Origin: an uncultured Oscillospiraceae bacterium
GTDB lineage: Bacteria > Bacillota > Clostridia > Oscillospirales > Ruminococcaceae
NCBI GenBank assembly: GCA_934446565.1
Contig: CAKSEO010000029.1
Coordinates: 1 to 32,190, forward strand
Reading direction: 5' to 3'
DNA length: 32,190 nt
The notes under the pieces are model-generated. The model saw nothing but the letters and a program-made list of their open reading frames with translations, ran no database searches and had not been told where the DNA came from. The translations under genes were made by a program, and so were the position numbers. Shown piece by piece: positions 1 through 8,065 of the stretch (positions are counted from its first letter, which is position 1; every line of letters starts with the position of its first letter).

Positions 1-75
1 CGGATTTAGCTCATCTGGTAGAGCGCCACCTTGCCAAGGTGGAGGTAGCGAGTTCGAGCCTCGTAATCCGCTCCA
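1..75 (+). tRNA. tRNA-Gly (GCC anticodon), first base cut off by the window edge
   Basis: The cloverleaf is clear. The anticodon stem is CCACC/GGTGG around the loop TTGCCAA, with anticodon GCC at 33-35. The T arm contains GTTCGAGCC, and the 3' acceptor strand AATCCGC at 65-71 is followed by T and an encoded CCA (73-75). The 5' acceptor strand reads CGGATT from base 1, so one G that should pair with C71 lies just outside the window. It decodes GGC/GGU glycine codons. A terminator follows at 126. Confidence 0.95.
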
Positions 76-125
76 TTTCTTTTTATGGACCGCGAAAAAT
101 GTCGGTTCATTACACAGGACAAATT

Positions 126-157
126 CGTCGTGGAAATATTCACGGCGTTTTTTATTT
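126..157 (+). terminator. Rho-independent terminator of the tRNA transcript
   Basis: A 7-bp stem (CGTCGTG at 126-132 with CACGGCG at 141-147, one G-U pair) closes an 8-nt loop and is followed by TTTTTTATTT. It lies about 50 nt after the tRNA, with no gene between. Confidence 0.75.
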
Positions 158-187
158 ACCCGATATAACGATAAGTATAGGAAAATT

Positions 188-212
188 TGCCCCGGGCTTG
201 AACCCCGGGGCA
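188..212 (-). terminator. GC-rich hairpin ending the small Asn/Gln-rich gene
   Basis: A 9-bp perfect stem (188-196 with 204-212, TGCCCCGGG/CCCGGGGCA) has a 7-nt loop. On the minus strand it is followed by AAATTTTCC, on the plus strand by TTTT. It sits 17 nt beyond the stop codon of the minus-strand gene at 229-348, so it most likely ends that gene and may work in both directions. Confidence 0.65.
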
Positions 213-228
213 TTTTGCGGTCAGCAGT

Positions 229-348
229 TTATCTGCTCTGATTCTGATTCTGGCGGTTCTGACCGTTCTGGTTCTGACGGTTCTGCTGATCCTGCTGGTT
301 TCTGTTCTGGTTCTGATTCTGGTTGTTCTGGTTATTCTGGTTGGACAT
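229..348 (-). CDS. Small Asn/Gln-rich protein, 39 residues, unknown function
   Basis: The reading frame begins at an ATG (346-348) preceded on the minus strand by AGGAGG with ideal spacing, so translation looks real although the frame stays open further upstream. The 39 residues are almost only Asn and Gln with a few Arg, Ser, Asp and Gly. They are built from short NQN/NRQNQN repeats with no hydrophobic core, so the product should be disordered. A strong terminator follows. No domain is recognised. Small Asn/Gln-rich proteins occur in Clostridia, and some in spore formers are coat-associated, but nothing here proves that role. It stands alone between a tRNA gene and a divergently transcribed transporter gene. 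Confidence 0.6.
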   Translation of the reverse strand: MSNQNNQNNQNQNQNRNQQDQQNRQNQNGQNRQNQNQSR

Positions 349-466
349 GATTTTTCCTCCTATAGAGCATTGCTCCGTAAATATCCGGCTTTTCGCCGCA
401 CTGATATTTTGCACGGCGGGAGAATTATTATTCAGGAAAGTTGTGCCAATAATAACACGTCTATAC

Positions 467-495
467 TTGATTTTTTGCGGACAGTGTTGTATAAT
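467..495 (+). promoter_or_regulatory. Sigma-A promoter of the AI-2E-family gene
   Basis: TTGATT (467-472) and TATAAT (490-495) are 17 bp apart, 44 bp upstream of the ATG at 540. Confidence 0.75.
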
Positions 496-539
496 AAATG
501 TGAAAAACGTGCTGCGGCATGTTTCGGGGGAGGAATATA

Positions 540-1877
540 ATGAATATAAACTGGAATAGAAAATACCTGACGATAGCGGTCTATGCGACATGCGCGGTCA
601 TAATCAGTGCGATAGCGGTAATGGTGATATTCAATTTCGATTCGGTCATGGCTAAGCTGTCAGTGCTCGGCGCGGTCACAACGCCTATCGTGATCGGAAT
701 ATTCTGCGCGTATCTCCTGAATCCGCTGATGACCAAGATAGAAAAAGACGGGCTGAAAAAGATCTCCGGCTCACCGGACAAGAAAAAACGCGGGCAGGCA
801 AGGGGAATAGCTCTGACGCTCACGATGCTGATAGTCCTGGTGATCCTGGGACTTATCGTTATAATGGTCATTCCTCAGCTGATCGGAAATATGGTCATGA
901 TCTTCAGCAACATGGATTCCTACATCAATACCATCAAGGACTGGCTCAATAATATCTTCGAGGATTATCCTGCGCTGATAGAGTTCCTCGGAAATCCCCT
1001 GGACGATTTCAACAAGTTCATCGCGGGAATATGGAAGGAATATTCAAACGAGCTGATGAGCATCGCCGGAAACGTTGCGTCAACGGTCTGGGCGGTTATA
1101 GATACGATGAAGAACGTGCTTATAGGTCTGATAATCTCGATATACCTGCTGGCGCGCAAGGAGATGTTCATCGGTCAGACGAAAAAGCTGATATTTGCGT
1201 TTCTGAAAGTGGAGCGTGCACAGAGGTTCCTGACAGTCTGCCGCGAAGCAAGCAAGAAATTTCTCGGCTCCATTGTCGGGAAGATAATCGAGGCTTTCAT
1301 AGTTGCGCTGCTGTGCTTCATCGGCTGTACCGTGCTGCAATTGCCGTATTCGCTGCTGATATCGGCTATAATGTTCGTGTTCAACCTTATCCCTTTCGTA
1401 GGTCCTTTTATCGGAGCTATCCCCTGTACGCTTCTGCTGCTTCTCTCTGAGCATCCGATACAGGCGCTGTGGTTCGTTATTTTCATCGTGATACTTCAGA
1501 CCGTGGACGGCAATATCATCGCTCCCTGGATCCTTGGAGATTCCACCGGGCTTCCTGCGGTTTGGATACTTATCGCGATACTTATCGGCGGAGGACTGTT
1601 CGGAATGCTTGGAATGTTCCTTGGCGTACCGGTCTGCGCGGTAGTCTACATGCTGTTCAAGGATTTCATCGAGGGCAGGCTGAAAAAACGGCAGCTTCCG
1701 CAAAAGACCGCCGACTACGCCGGGGATGTGGGATATATCACGCCGGATTATGTCTGCGAGGAGGTAGAGGAGCAGCCACAGCCTGTTCCGGAGAAGAAGC
1801 ATTCCTTTAAGGATGTGGTTAGCGACCGGGTCAAGCTCTGCAAGGAAAAGCTCCACATTAAGGAAAAGAAGAAATGA
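540..1877 (+). CDS. AI-2E family transporter / PerM-like permease
   Basis: A 445-residue polytopic membrane protein of the AI-2E transporter (UPF0118, PF01594) family. Hydrophobic segments begin with paired helices near residues 10-60, followed by a long helix after the Lys/Arg-rich loop at about 85-90. The C-terminal half holds a cluster of helices with glycine-rich turns typical of the family, including the VFNLIPFVGPFIGAIP segment and a late LIGGGLFGMLGMFLGVP segment. The charged cytoplasmic tail is rich in Glu and Lys. The ATG at 540 is chosen because GGGGGAGG lies 7 nt before it; an upstream in-frame ATG at 519 lacks a site. Family members are tied to autoinducer-2 export or to cation/proton antiport, and the substrate here cannot be told. 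It is monocistronic, with its own promoter and terminator. Confidence 0.85.
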   Translation: MNINWNRKYLTIAVYATCAVIISAIAVMVIFNFDSVMAKLSVLGAVTTPIVIGIFCAYLLNPLMTKIEKDGLKKISGSPDKKKRGQARGIALTLTMLIVLVILGLIVIMVIPQLIGNMVMIFSNMDSYINTIKDWLNNIFEDYPALIEFLGNPLDDFNKFIAGIWKEYSNELMSIAGNVASTVWAVIDTMKNVLIGLIISIYLLARKEMFIGQTKKLIFAFLKVERAQRFLTVCREASKKFLGSIVGKIIEAFIVALLCFIGCTVLQLPYSLLISAIMFVFNLIPFVGPFIGAIPCTLLLLLSEHPIQALWFVIFIVILQTVDGNIIAPWILGDSTGLPAVWILIAILIGGGLFGMLGMFLGVPVCAVVYMLFKDFIEGRLKKRQLPQKTADYAGDVGYITPDYVCEEVEEQPQPVPEKKHSFKDVVSDRVKLCKEKLHIKEKKK

Positions 1878-1884
1878 TCATTAA

Positions 1885-1917
1885 ATGCGCCAGGGGTGAC
1901 TCCGGCGCATGTTTCTT
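1885..1917 (+). terminator. Terminator after the AI-2E-family gene
   Basis: The 7-bp stem ATGCGCC (1885-1891)/GGCGCAT (1904-1910) starts 7 nt after the stop codon and is followed by GTTTCTT. The T-tract is short. Confidence 0.55.
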
Positions 1918-1946
1918 CGCAAAATGACCAAAAAATAAGATACCTA

Positions 1947-1975
1947 TTGCAATTTTGCAAAAAAAGTTGTATAAT
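1947..1975 (+). promoter_or_regulatory. Sigma-A promoter of pduL
   Basis: TTGCAA (1947-1952) and TATAAT (1970-1975) are 17 bp apart. The start codon lies 53 nt downstream, preceded by GGAGG. Confidence 0.75.
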
Positions 1976-2028
1976 CGAAACAGAGGCGGATTTACGCCGC
2001 TGCATAAATTTTATCGGAGGAAAATGAA

Positions 2029-2613
2029 ATGGCAGAGAATGAAGTACTTATCGAAACATCTGCAAGACACGTCCATGTAACACAGGAGACCCTTGAGGCT
2101 CTGTTCGGCGCAGGCGCACAGCTCACAAAGAAGAAGGATCTTTCCCAGCCCGGTCAGTTCGCGAGCGAGCAGCGCGTGACCGTAGTAGGCCCCAAGAAGG
2201 AGCTTGCAAACGTCAGCATACTCGGTCCATGCCGTTCGGCTGATCAGGTAGAGCTTTCCGCTACCGACGCACGTTCCATCGGACTTGGCATAGCTATCCG
2301 CGAGAGCGGCGACATTGACGGTACACCCGGCTGCACCCTGAGAGGTCCGGCAGGCGAAGTCACCATCAAGGAGGGCGTCATCGTAGCCAAGCGCCATATC
2401 CACCTCACACCTGAGACCGCTGAAAAGCTCGGCGTGAAGAACAAGGATATCGTATGGGTAAAGACCAACACTGAGGGCAGAAACGCTATCCTCGGCGATG
2501 TTGTCATCAGAGTCAGCGACAAGTTCGCAGACGCTATGCACATCGATACCGACGAGTCTAACGCCATCAGCGCTGTTCCTGGTCTGATGGGCACAATCAT
2601 CAAGTCCCTGTAA
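2029..2613 (+). CDS. pduL: Phosphate propanoyltransferase, PduL type
   Basis: A 194-residue protein of the PduL (PTAC, PF06130) family, which exchanges acyl-CoA and phosphate to give acyl-phosphate and CoA. Two similar halves each carry a metal-binding histidine motif: SARHVHVT (H14, H16) and KRHIHLT (H123, H125). The family segment ESGDIDGTPGCTLRGPAG spans about residues 92-109. Length is that of the short, stand-alone form without an N-terminal encapsulation peptide. No microcompartment shell genes are nearby, so it most likely serves as a general phosphotransacetylase alongside acetate kinase (inference). The ATG at 2029 follows GGAGG by 8 nt. It has its own promoter and terminator. Confidence 0.92.
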   Translation: MAENEVLIETSARHVHVTQETLEALFGAGAQLTKKKDLSQPGQFASEQRVTVVGPKKELANVSILGPCRSADQVELSATDARSIGLGIAIRESGDIDGTPGCTLRGPAGEVTIKEGVIVAKRHIHLTPETAEKLGVKNKDIVWVKTNTEGRNAILGDVVIRVSDKFADAMHIDTDESNAISAVPGLMGTIIKSL

Positions 2614-2622
2614 TGAACATCG

Positions 2623-2647
2623 TCCCCCTTTCGTTACGGAAGGGGGA
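2623..2647 (+). terminator. Terminator after pduL
   Basis: A stem of at least 8 bp (TCCCCCTT at 2623-2630 with AAGGGGGA at 2640-2647) begins 10 nt after the stop. The downstream sequence ATATCTGTATATTG has only scattered T, so efficiency is uncertain. Confidence 0.6.
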
Positions 2648-2701
2648 TATCTGTATATTGCGGCATTCGCCTGATTGTGCCGCGATTCGGGCTTATTTCC
2701 A

Positions 2702-2730
2702 TTGACATGGGAATAGTATTTTGCTATAAT
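2702..2730 (+). promoter_or_regulatory. Perfect-consensus sigma-A promoter for the 2916-6592 operon
   Basis: TTGACA (2702-2707) and TATAAT (2725-2730) are separated by exactly 17 bp. Transcription should start near 2737, giving an unusually long leader of about 180 nt before the ATG at 2916. Confidence 0.85.
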
Positions 2731-2736
2731 AAAACA

Positions 2737-2915
2737 GGTGAGATATCATTTTTCGCATAATTATTGTATCAATTCAGACGGGCGTGTTGTCCCAAGAAAG
2801 GAGCCGTCAGTCCAATTACTGCTTTCATTATAGCTTAAGTAACAAGTACGTGTAAACCATAGCTGGCTTGCTGTGGATTTACCGACAATTATATTGTAAC
2901 AGAAAGGAGGACAAA
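2737..2915 (+). other. Long untranslated leader with possible RNA structure
   Basis: This ~180-nt stretch separates a consensus promoter from the first gene. It contains GACGG (2777-2781) complementary to CCGTC (2804-2808). A longer imperfect stem pairs 2852-2863 with 2870-2882 just before the ribosome-binding site. A TTG-initiated 24-codon frame (2764-2838) with a CysCysProLysLys segment also runs through it, without a convincing ribosome site. It matches no riboswitch class I can recognise, and there is no clear terminator in it. Confidence 0.35.
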
Positions 2916-3971
2916 ATGGCTGTTCCGACTAAAGAAGAAACAAAAGAGGAACTGAAAGGCGAGCCCCTCCCCGAACTGTCGTCAATGCAGTTTTCAGCGC
3001 AGTTCACGGAGGAAATTTCCGAGGAAGCGGCGGAGCCAGATATCTCGGACATGCCCGCGCCTGGCGACGATATCCTTGAACAGGCAGAGCTTGCACAGCA
3101 GGAGACCCTGCGCCGCGACCAGGAGATACTTGACGCGCTGGATAAGGTGCTCCAGCAGACCGGCACACGTCCGCAGACTTCCAGAAAGCACAAGCAGCCT
3201 CGCCGCAATGTGCTGAAATTCACCATGGGCACCGTGAAAAGCGGCGCTGGGCTCGTTAGCCTTGCATTGACGCTGGTGTTCCTTGGGATAGTCACCATGT
3301 GCGTGCTGGTATCGGGAGGCTCGGATTATCTGCTTATCGCGAAGCTTGCGCCGTTGTCGGCGGTTTTCGTCGGCGCGGAGCTTCTGTTAAGCTGGTTCGC
3401 TTCGGGAAAGCGGCTGAGGATACACGTTCCGTGTATCTGCATAACCGCCGCTATCGTTATTACGGCGTGCATTCTTTCCGTGTCGCTCAACCGTGAGGAG
3501 ACCGAGATACGCGAGGTGCAGAGCGGCAGGGTGATCGCTGCACAGATCTACGAGCAGAGTTACAAGGAGCTGTGCCGTACTGCCGATATTTCCACGCTGA
3601 CGGTGACGGCTGACCTTGTTAACGGCGCCAACGGCACGGGAAAAACATGGGACACGCTGTCCGCTGGGGATATCGTTGATATTTCAGTGGAATTCAGCGG
3701 TACATATTCCAGCATACGGGAGTTCGCACAGGAATGCCGCACGGTCATCGCCGCATATAAAAGCATGGGGATACCGGTGTCGCATTTCAGCTTTGTTTCA
3801 GAGAGCAGGCTCACCAGTTTCCGTCTTGAAACCGACGGGCTGTTCCAGCAGGATATGGATGTTGAGGAGCTTGCCGACAGGGTAAATTACATCTATTACG
3901 AGGATTACGACTATATTGATGATCTGGAGGACATCTCAGAGGATACCGCTGAGGATACCGCAGAAACGTGA
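2916..3971 (+). CDS. Membrane protein of unknown function
   Basis: A 351-residue protein. Residues 1-100 are acidic, then basic, and probably disordered and cytoplasmic. Three hydrophobic helices follow at about 109-133, 139-162 and 168-190. Residues 192-351 form a soluble domain, likely outside the cell by the positive-inside rule, ending in a Tyr/Asp/Glu-rich tail with a short EDTAEDTAET repeat. The ATG at 2916 is chosen because AAAGGAGG lies 6 nt before it; an in-frame ATG at 2868 lacks a site. I recognise no family. The next gene begins 17 nt after the stop, so the two are probably co-transcribed. Confidence 0.75.
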   Translation: MAVPTKEETKEELKGEPLPELSSMQFSAQFTEEISEEAAEPDISDMPAPGDDILEQAELAQQETLRRDQEILDALDKVLQQTGTRPQTSRKHKQPRRNVLKFTMGTVKSGAGLVSLALTLVFLGIVTMCVLVSGGSDYLLIAKLAPLSAVFVGAELLLSWFASGKRLRIHVPCICITAAIVITACILSVSLNREETEIREVQSGRVIAAQIYEQSYKELCRTADISTLTVTADLVNGANGTGKTWDTLSAGDIVDISVEFSGTYSSIREFAQECRTVIAAYKSMGIPVSHFSFVSESRLTSFRLETDGLFQQDMDVEELADRVNYIYYEDYDYIDDLEDISEDTAEDTAET

Positions 3972-3988
3972 TTTGAGAAAGGACTAAA

Positions 3989-6229
3989 ATGCTTAGCAAA
4001 GAAATGACAGAAGAACTGGGGAACTGCATTTTCAGACAGTTCCCGGATGAGGGAGTATACCGTATATCGAGGGTAGAGGAGTGGCTTGCGACCAACGGCT
4101 ACACCATGGAAAAACTCGGATTTAATGACTTCCACGAGCTTATCGAGGCAGCGCCGGAGCTTTTCGGCACTCCAAGATACAACCAGGATTCCTACGTTAT
4201 TGTGAAACGCTGGAACGGTTCCGGCGAGACCGGACATCCCGCTGACAGCTTTTTCGGTAACAAGAGCATAATCTTAAATGATGACATCATCGAAATGTCC
4301 CAGCAGTCGCTGTACGCGCTCACAAAGGTGCTCGGCAGCGGGCTGACCGTCCAGGAGATGAAGCAGGAGATCTACGACAGCTTTGCACGCGCCAAGGAGG
4401 ACGGAAAGCTGGATTTCATGTTTGACAGGTATGTTTTCCCGATAGGCTACTGCACAGACGGCTACCTTGTCAACGGAATAATCACCAAAAATATCAGCCC
4501 GCGCGGAAAGAGCCTGTATTTTTCGTTCGAAAAAACGCAGATCTACAGCAATGTTCAGCCGTCTGTATATCACCGTCCGGCAGTGCAGCAGGCTGCGGTC
4601 AGCAATGAGGACAAGGCGGAGATATACCGTCTGCTGACCTCGAATTTTCCGTTCGACATACCGCAGCACATGGCAGCGGTCAGCAAATTCCTGTCAGATA
4701 ACCATATCGACCGCAGCAGATTCGGATTTTTCAAGATGAAGGACCTGCTGGCGCAGATGGATTACCTCGAGCTTGAGGATGTAGTGCTTGGCGGAGTTCC
4801 GCAGGTGATGGTGACGATACGCCATTCCGACAAGTATCAGCCGGGCAGATCCGCTGCGCGTGCCGCGGTTCAGCGCACGGAGCAGTCCGCAGTGCGCCCT
4901 GCGTTCCGCACTGTGCCGTCTGTACAGGTACAACCGGCTTCCAGCGACGCGGTGGAGATACCGGAGGGAGCCCTTGAGGATTTCTGCAACCTCCCGCCAA
5001 AACCGATGATGATACTCGCGCAGTTCCTGGAGCGCACCGGGATAAGCTGCGAGATACCGGAGTTGCGCAGCGACATCTCCGCGGATTTCGAGCAGGCAAA
5101 GCAGAGCGGGAACATTCGCTTCTATGAGGGCAAGATGATATTCCCGACCCGCTGGAAGCGCTCCGACGGCAACAGCGTGGAGCTCACGCTGAAGCCCTCC
5201 GCTTACGAGGGCAGACCGTGGTTCCTGAGCTTTGTGGATACTATCAGCCGTGACGGCTCCCAGCGTTCTGTTCAGCCCGGGAAGCAGCTCGAGAATTTTG
5301 CATATCTCGGTTCCTGGAATTCGTTCCTGTCCGAGCTTGCCGAAAAATCCATCAGCGAGGACTGGGATTTTGAGGGCGTGCGCCGCAGCGATCATTACAT
5401 CCTTATCCAGTACATCAAGTACACTTTCTATCGCCTGACCCGTGAGAATAAGGTGTGCATTTCCTCAGACAGAAAGTTCGCATGCTTCAATACAGGCCTT
5501 GTTGACAGGCATTACGACGATATTTACGCATGCTTCGTCCCGAATGAGCCTGGCAGCGAGACCGAATGGAAGTTCGCGGGATTCTGCACCGCGGCTAACC
5601 GCACTCTTGGCAAGCAGATAGTGAATTATTTCAGCCCGCTCCCGCAGCCGCCGGTCTATTTCGACCGCGGGGAACAGCTGTTCTTCGACGTAACGAAGCA
5701 GCTCCTGACGGACTTTGACCACATAATCCTGGACAACATCAGCAGACTTCCGCTGGCATTCCTGGAGGAGCAGTTCACAGACTGCCCCGAGGCGAGGGAT
5801 ATCGCAGCACGTATTCGTACTGCGGACGGCTACGGAAAGCGCGAGCTTTACGAGAAGTTGAAAGGTATCGTGAACGACAACGACAGGCTTTTCATGCGCA
5901 TCCAGAACCGCATCAAGGATTCCATCGAGCTTGCTAAGAAGCGCGTGAGCCGCAACTACAAGACCGCGATACCGTCCTATTTTCCGAAGCGGAATTCCAT
6001 GTCGCTGATGCTGCCGCTGTGCCTGGTTGACGAGGAGAGGCCGGACGTAGCGCTCGTAGTGGAGCAGACTCCCGCCGGCAATTATCAGGGGCAGACGATA
6101 CTGACGCTTGCGCAGGCGTACATCGACGCACGTCTGCTGTGCCGCCTGAACAGCGAGTGGCTGACCACTGATATCAGTACCTCTGATGATTCCGACGACA
6201 GCGAGGAATCAACAGAAACCCCAGACTAA
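3989..6229 (+). CDS. 746-residue multi-module protein with probable DUF3825 C-terminal domain
   Basis: The protein shows an internal duplication. Helical modules of winged-helix/OST-HTH-like appearance lie at about residues 5-75 and 205-280. Each is followed by a second module (about 105-183 and 335-418). These second modules align with each other: residues 127-151 resemble 361-386, both ending in a phenylalanine-proline pair, and both close in an aromatic strand (KSLYFSF and RPWFLSF). The C-terminal part (about 440-690) resembles DUF3825, with the signature ACFNTGLVDRHYDDIYACF near 498-516, followed by an acidic tail. Related helical modules in other proteins are predicted to bind RNA; the DUF3825 and OST-HTH calls come from memory of family patterns and need a profile search. 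It has no signal peptide or membrane helix, so it should be cytosolic. It lies between an unknown membrane protein gene and an Hpt gene, 9 nt before the latter. Confidence 0.7.
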   Translation: MLSKEMTEELGNCIFRQFPDEGVYRISRVEEWLATNGYTMEKLGFNDFHELIEAAPELFGTPRYNQDSYVIVKRWNGSGETGHPADSFFGNKSIILNDDIIEMSQQSLYALTKVLGSGLTVQEMKQEIYDSFARAKEDGKLDFMFDRYVFPIGYCTDGYLVNGIITKNISPRGKSLYFSFEKTQIYSNVQPSVYHRPAVQQAAVSNEDKAEIYRLLTSNFPFDIPQHMAAVSKFLSDNHIDRSRFGFFKMKDLLAQMDYLELEDVVLGGVPQVMVTIRHSDKYQPGRSAARAAVQRTEQSAVRPAFRTVPSVQVQPASSDAVEIPEGALEDFCNLPPKPMMILAQFLERTGISCEIPELRSDISADFEQAKQSGNIRFYEGKMIFPTRWKRSDGNSVELTLKPSAYEGRPWFLSFVDTISRDGSQRSVQPGKQLENFAYLGSWNSFLSELAEKSISEDWDFEGVRRSDHYILIQYIKYTFYRLTRENKVCISSDRKFACFNTGLVDRHYDDIYACFVPNEPGSETEWKFAGFCTAANRTLGKQIVNYFSPLPQPPVYFDRGEQLFFDVTKQLLTDFDHIILDNISRLPLAFLEEQFTDCPEARDIAARIRTADGYGKRELYEKLKGIVNDNDRLFMRIQNRIKDSIELAKKRVSRNYKTAIPSYFPKRNSMSLMLPLCLVDEERPDVALVVEQTPAGNYQGQTILTLAQAYIDARLLCRLNSEWLTTDISTSDDSDDSEESTETPD

Positions 6230-6238
6230 GGAGGCGCG

Positions 6239-6592
6239 ATGGTAGATTTCAGAAAGCTTGACTCCCTCGGTTTTGACGCGGAGAGCGCCAAGGAGCGTTT
6301 TATAAACAGCGAGGAATTTTATTTCTCCTGCATGAAGATATACCTCCGGGCAAATGATATTGAAAATCTGACGGAGCTGTGCAGGGAGCAGGATTGGGCA
6401 AAGGCGCTGGAGTGCGTCCATATGATGAAGGGTTCCACCGGAAATCTTGCGCTCAATGGTCTGTTCAGCCATTACAGCAGGATGACGGAGCTTTTCCGCG
6501 GCGGAGAGCCTGAAAAGGCCGTTGAAATGCTCCCGGAGGCACAGAATATGGAGAAAAAGCTCCGCGCAGCCGCAGGTCCTTTGGGAGAGTAA
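6239..6592 (+). CDS. Hpt (histidine phosphotransfer) domain protein
   Basis: A 117-residue all-helical protein with the phosphotransfer motif HMMKGSTGNLAL; the predicted phosphorylated histidine is H61, followed by Lys and Gly at the usual positions. The length fits a single Hpt domain (PF01627) with no kinase or receiver attached. Such domains relay phosphate between hybrid histidine kinases and response regulators. None is encoded nearby, so partners must lie elsewhere, or the protein has been adapted to work with its operon neighbours (inference). The ATG at 6239 follows AAGGAGG with good spacing, and the gene starts 9 nt after the preceding stop. Confidence 0.85.
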   Translation: MVDFRKLDSLGFDAESAKERFINSEEFYFSCMKIYLRANDIENLTELCREQDWAKALECVHMMKGSTGNLALNGLFSHYSRMTELFRGGEPEKAVEMLPEAQNMEKKLRAAAGPLGE

Positions 6593-6608
6593 GCCCGTTA
6601 TCGGCATT

Positions 6609-6627
6609 GTGAACACAATAAGTTCAC
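6609..6627. repeat. Inverted repeat upstream of the pgk promoter
   Basis: GTGAAC (6609-6614) and GTTCAC (6622-6627) flank a 7-bp spacer, between the hpt stop and the pgk -35 box. It could be a weak transcript end (there is no T-tract) or an operator. No known regulator site is recognised. Confidence 0.35.
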
Positions 6628-6657
6628 GAAATTTGCAGAAATTATATAAAAAAGGGC

Positions 6658-6686
6658 TTGCAAATTTTATAGAAATATAGTAAAAT
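6658..6686 (+). promoter_or_regulatory. Sigma-A promoter of the pgk-tpiA-gpmI operon
   Basis: TTGCAA (6658-6663) and TAAAAT (6681-6686) are 17 bp apart, leaving a leader of about 75 nt before the pgk ATG at 6769. Confidence 0.65.
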
Positions 6687-6768
6687 AATATCTGTAGGGT
6701 ATTTTAGCATGATAAGTGCATTGTACCGTAGTATGTTCAATATTTCACTATGAAAGGAAATAATAACC

Positions 6769-7986
6769 ATGAGCAAACTGAACAAGAAGAACGTAGAAGA
6801 CCTGAATGTCAAGGGCAAGAAGGTGCTTGTCCGCGTTGATTTCAACGTTCCTATGAAGGACGGCAAGATCACCAACGACAACCGTATCACCGCAGCTCTC
6901 CCCACCATCAATAAGCTGGTAGAGAACGGCGCAAAGGTTATCCTCTGCTCTCACCTCGGCAAGCCGAAGAACGGTCCGGAGGAGAAGTTCTCCCTGAAGG
7001 CTGCTGCTGACAGACTGGCTGAGCTTGTAAATACAAAGGTAGTTTTCGCTAAGGACGATAAGGTAACAGGCGACATCGCAAAGAAGGCTGTTTCTGAGAT
7101 GAAGGACGGCGAGATCGTAGTTCTCGAGAACACTCGTTTCCGTGGCGCAGAAGAGACCAAGAACGGCGAGGAGTTCAGCAAGGAGCTGGCTGACCTGACC
7201 GACGGTATCTTCGTAATGGACGCTTTCGGTTCCTCCCACAGAGCGCACGCTTCCACAGTTGGCGTTACCAAGTTCGTTAAGGAGACCGCAGTCGGCTACC
7301 TGATGAACAAGGAGATCGAGTTCCTCGGCAACGCCGTTGAGAACCCTGTTCGTCCGTTCGTTGCTATCCTCGGCGGCGCTAAGGTTGCTGACAAGCTGAA
7401 CGTTATCTCCAACCTGCTCGAGAAGTGCGACACCCTCATCATCGGCGGCGGTATGGCTTACACTTTCCTCAAGGCTAAGGGCTATGAGGTCGGCACATCC
7501 CTCGTTGACGACGAGAAGATCGACTACTGCAAGCAGATGATCGAGAAGGCTGAGAAGCTCGGCAAGAAGCTCCTCCTGCCTGTTGATACCACAATCGCTA
7601 AGGCATTCCCTGATCCTATCGACGCTCCGATCGAGGTTTCCGTTGTTGATTCCGACAAGATCCCGGCTGACATGATGGGTCTGGATATCGGCCCCAAGAC
7701 CATGGAGCTGTTTGCTGAGGCTGCTAAGTCCGCTAAGACCGTTGTATGGAACGGCCCGATGGGCGTATTTGAGAACCCTGTTCTCAAGAAGGGTACTGTT
7801 GCTGTTTGCGAGGCTCTCGCAGCTGCTGACGCTACCACCATCATCGGCGGCGGCGACTCCGCAACCGCAGCCATCAACCTCGGCTACGCTGACAAGATGA
7901 GCCACATCTCCACCGGCGGCGGCGCTTCCCTCGAGTACCTCGAAGGCAAGGGTCTGCCCGGAATCGACGCTATCCAGGACAAGTAA
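6769..7986 (+). CDS. pgk: Phosphoglycerate kinase
   Basis: A 405-residue enzyme that transfers phosphate from 1,3-bisphosphoglycerate to ADP in glycolysis. Visible hallmarks are RVDFNVPM (residues 22-29), SHLGKPKNG (61-69), NTRFRGAEE, the hinge-region segment [26 protein letters not shown], and the nucleotide-binding GGGDSATA loop near the C terminus. The length is normal. The start follows GAAAGGA. Codon use is strongly biased, as expected of a highly expressed gene. It opens an operon with tpiA and gpmI; the GAPDH gene that often precedes pgk is not here. Confidence 0.98.
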   Translation: MSKLNKKNVEDLNVKGKKVLVRVDFNVPMKDGKITNDNRITAALPTINKLVENGAKVILCSHLGKPKNGPEEKFSLKAAADRLAELVNTKVVFAKDDKVTGDIAKKAVSEMKDGEIVVLENTRFRGAEETKNGEEFSKELADLTDGIFVMDAFGSSHRAHASTVGVTKFVKETAVGYLMNKEIEFLGNAVENPVRPFVAILGGAKVADKLNVISNLLEKCDTLIIGGGMAYTFLKAKGYEVGTSLVDDEKIDYCKQMIEKAEKLGKKLLLPVDTTIAKAFPDPIDAPIEVSVVDSDKIPADMMGLDIGPKTMELFAEAAKSAKTVVWNGPMGVFENPVLKKGTVAVCEALAAADATTIIGGGDSATAAINLGYADKMSHISTGGGASLEYLEGKGLPGIDAIQDK

Positions 7987-7996
7987 TTTACAACGC

Positions 7997-8025
7997 TATA
8001 AGGCGGGGGAACACTCCGCCTTATA
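7997..8025 (+). terminator. Intercistronic hairpin between pgk and tpiA
   Basis: A perfect 10-bp stem (TATAAGGCGG at 7997-8006 with CCGCCTTATA at 8016-8025) has a 9-nt loop and is followed by TTGTG only. With so little T-tract, an attenuator or mRNA-stabilising hairpin is more likely than full termination. Confidence 0.6.
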
Positions 8026-8065
8026 TTGTGCTGACAACATAAATCCGTACTAGGAGGAATTAATC

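Noticed and set aside
2029..2613. A microcompartment (Pdu/Eut) locus around pduL
   Set aside because: No shell protein or diol/ethanolamine genes are adjacent, and PduL lacks an encapsulation peptide.
2737..2915. A known riboswitch (c-di-GMP, TPP, guanidine, ZTP, fluoride) in the leader of the 2916 operon
   Set aside because: None of the conserved core motifs of these classes could be found by eye.
6748..7905. Long minus-strand open frame opposite pgk (385 codons), and similar ones opposite tpiA and gpmI
   Set aside because: The plus-strand genes have complete catalytic motifs. The antisense frames follow from biased codon use and match no family.
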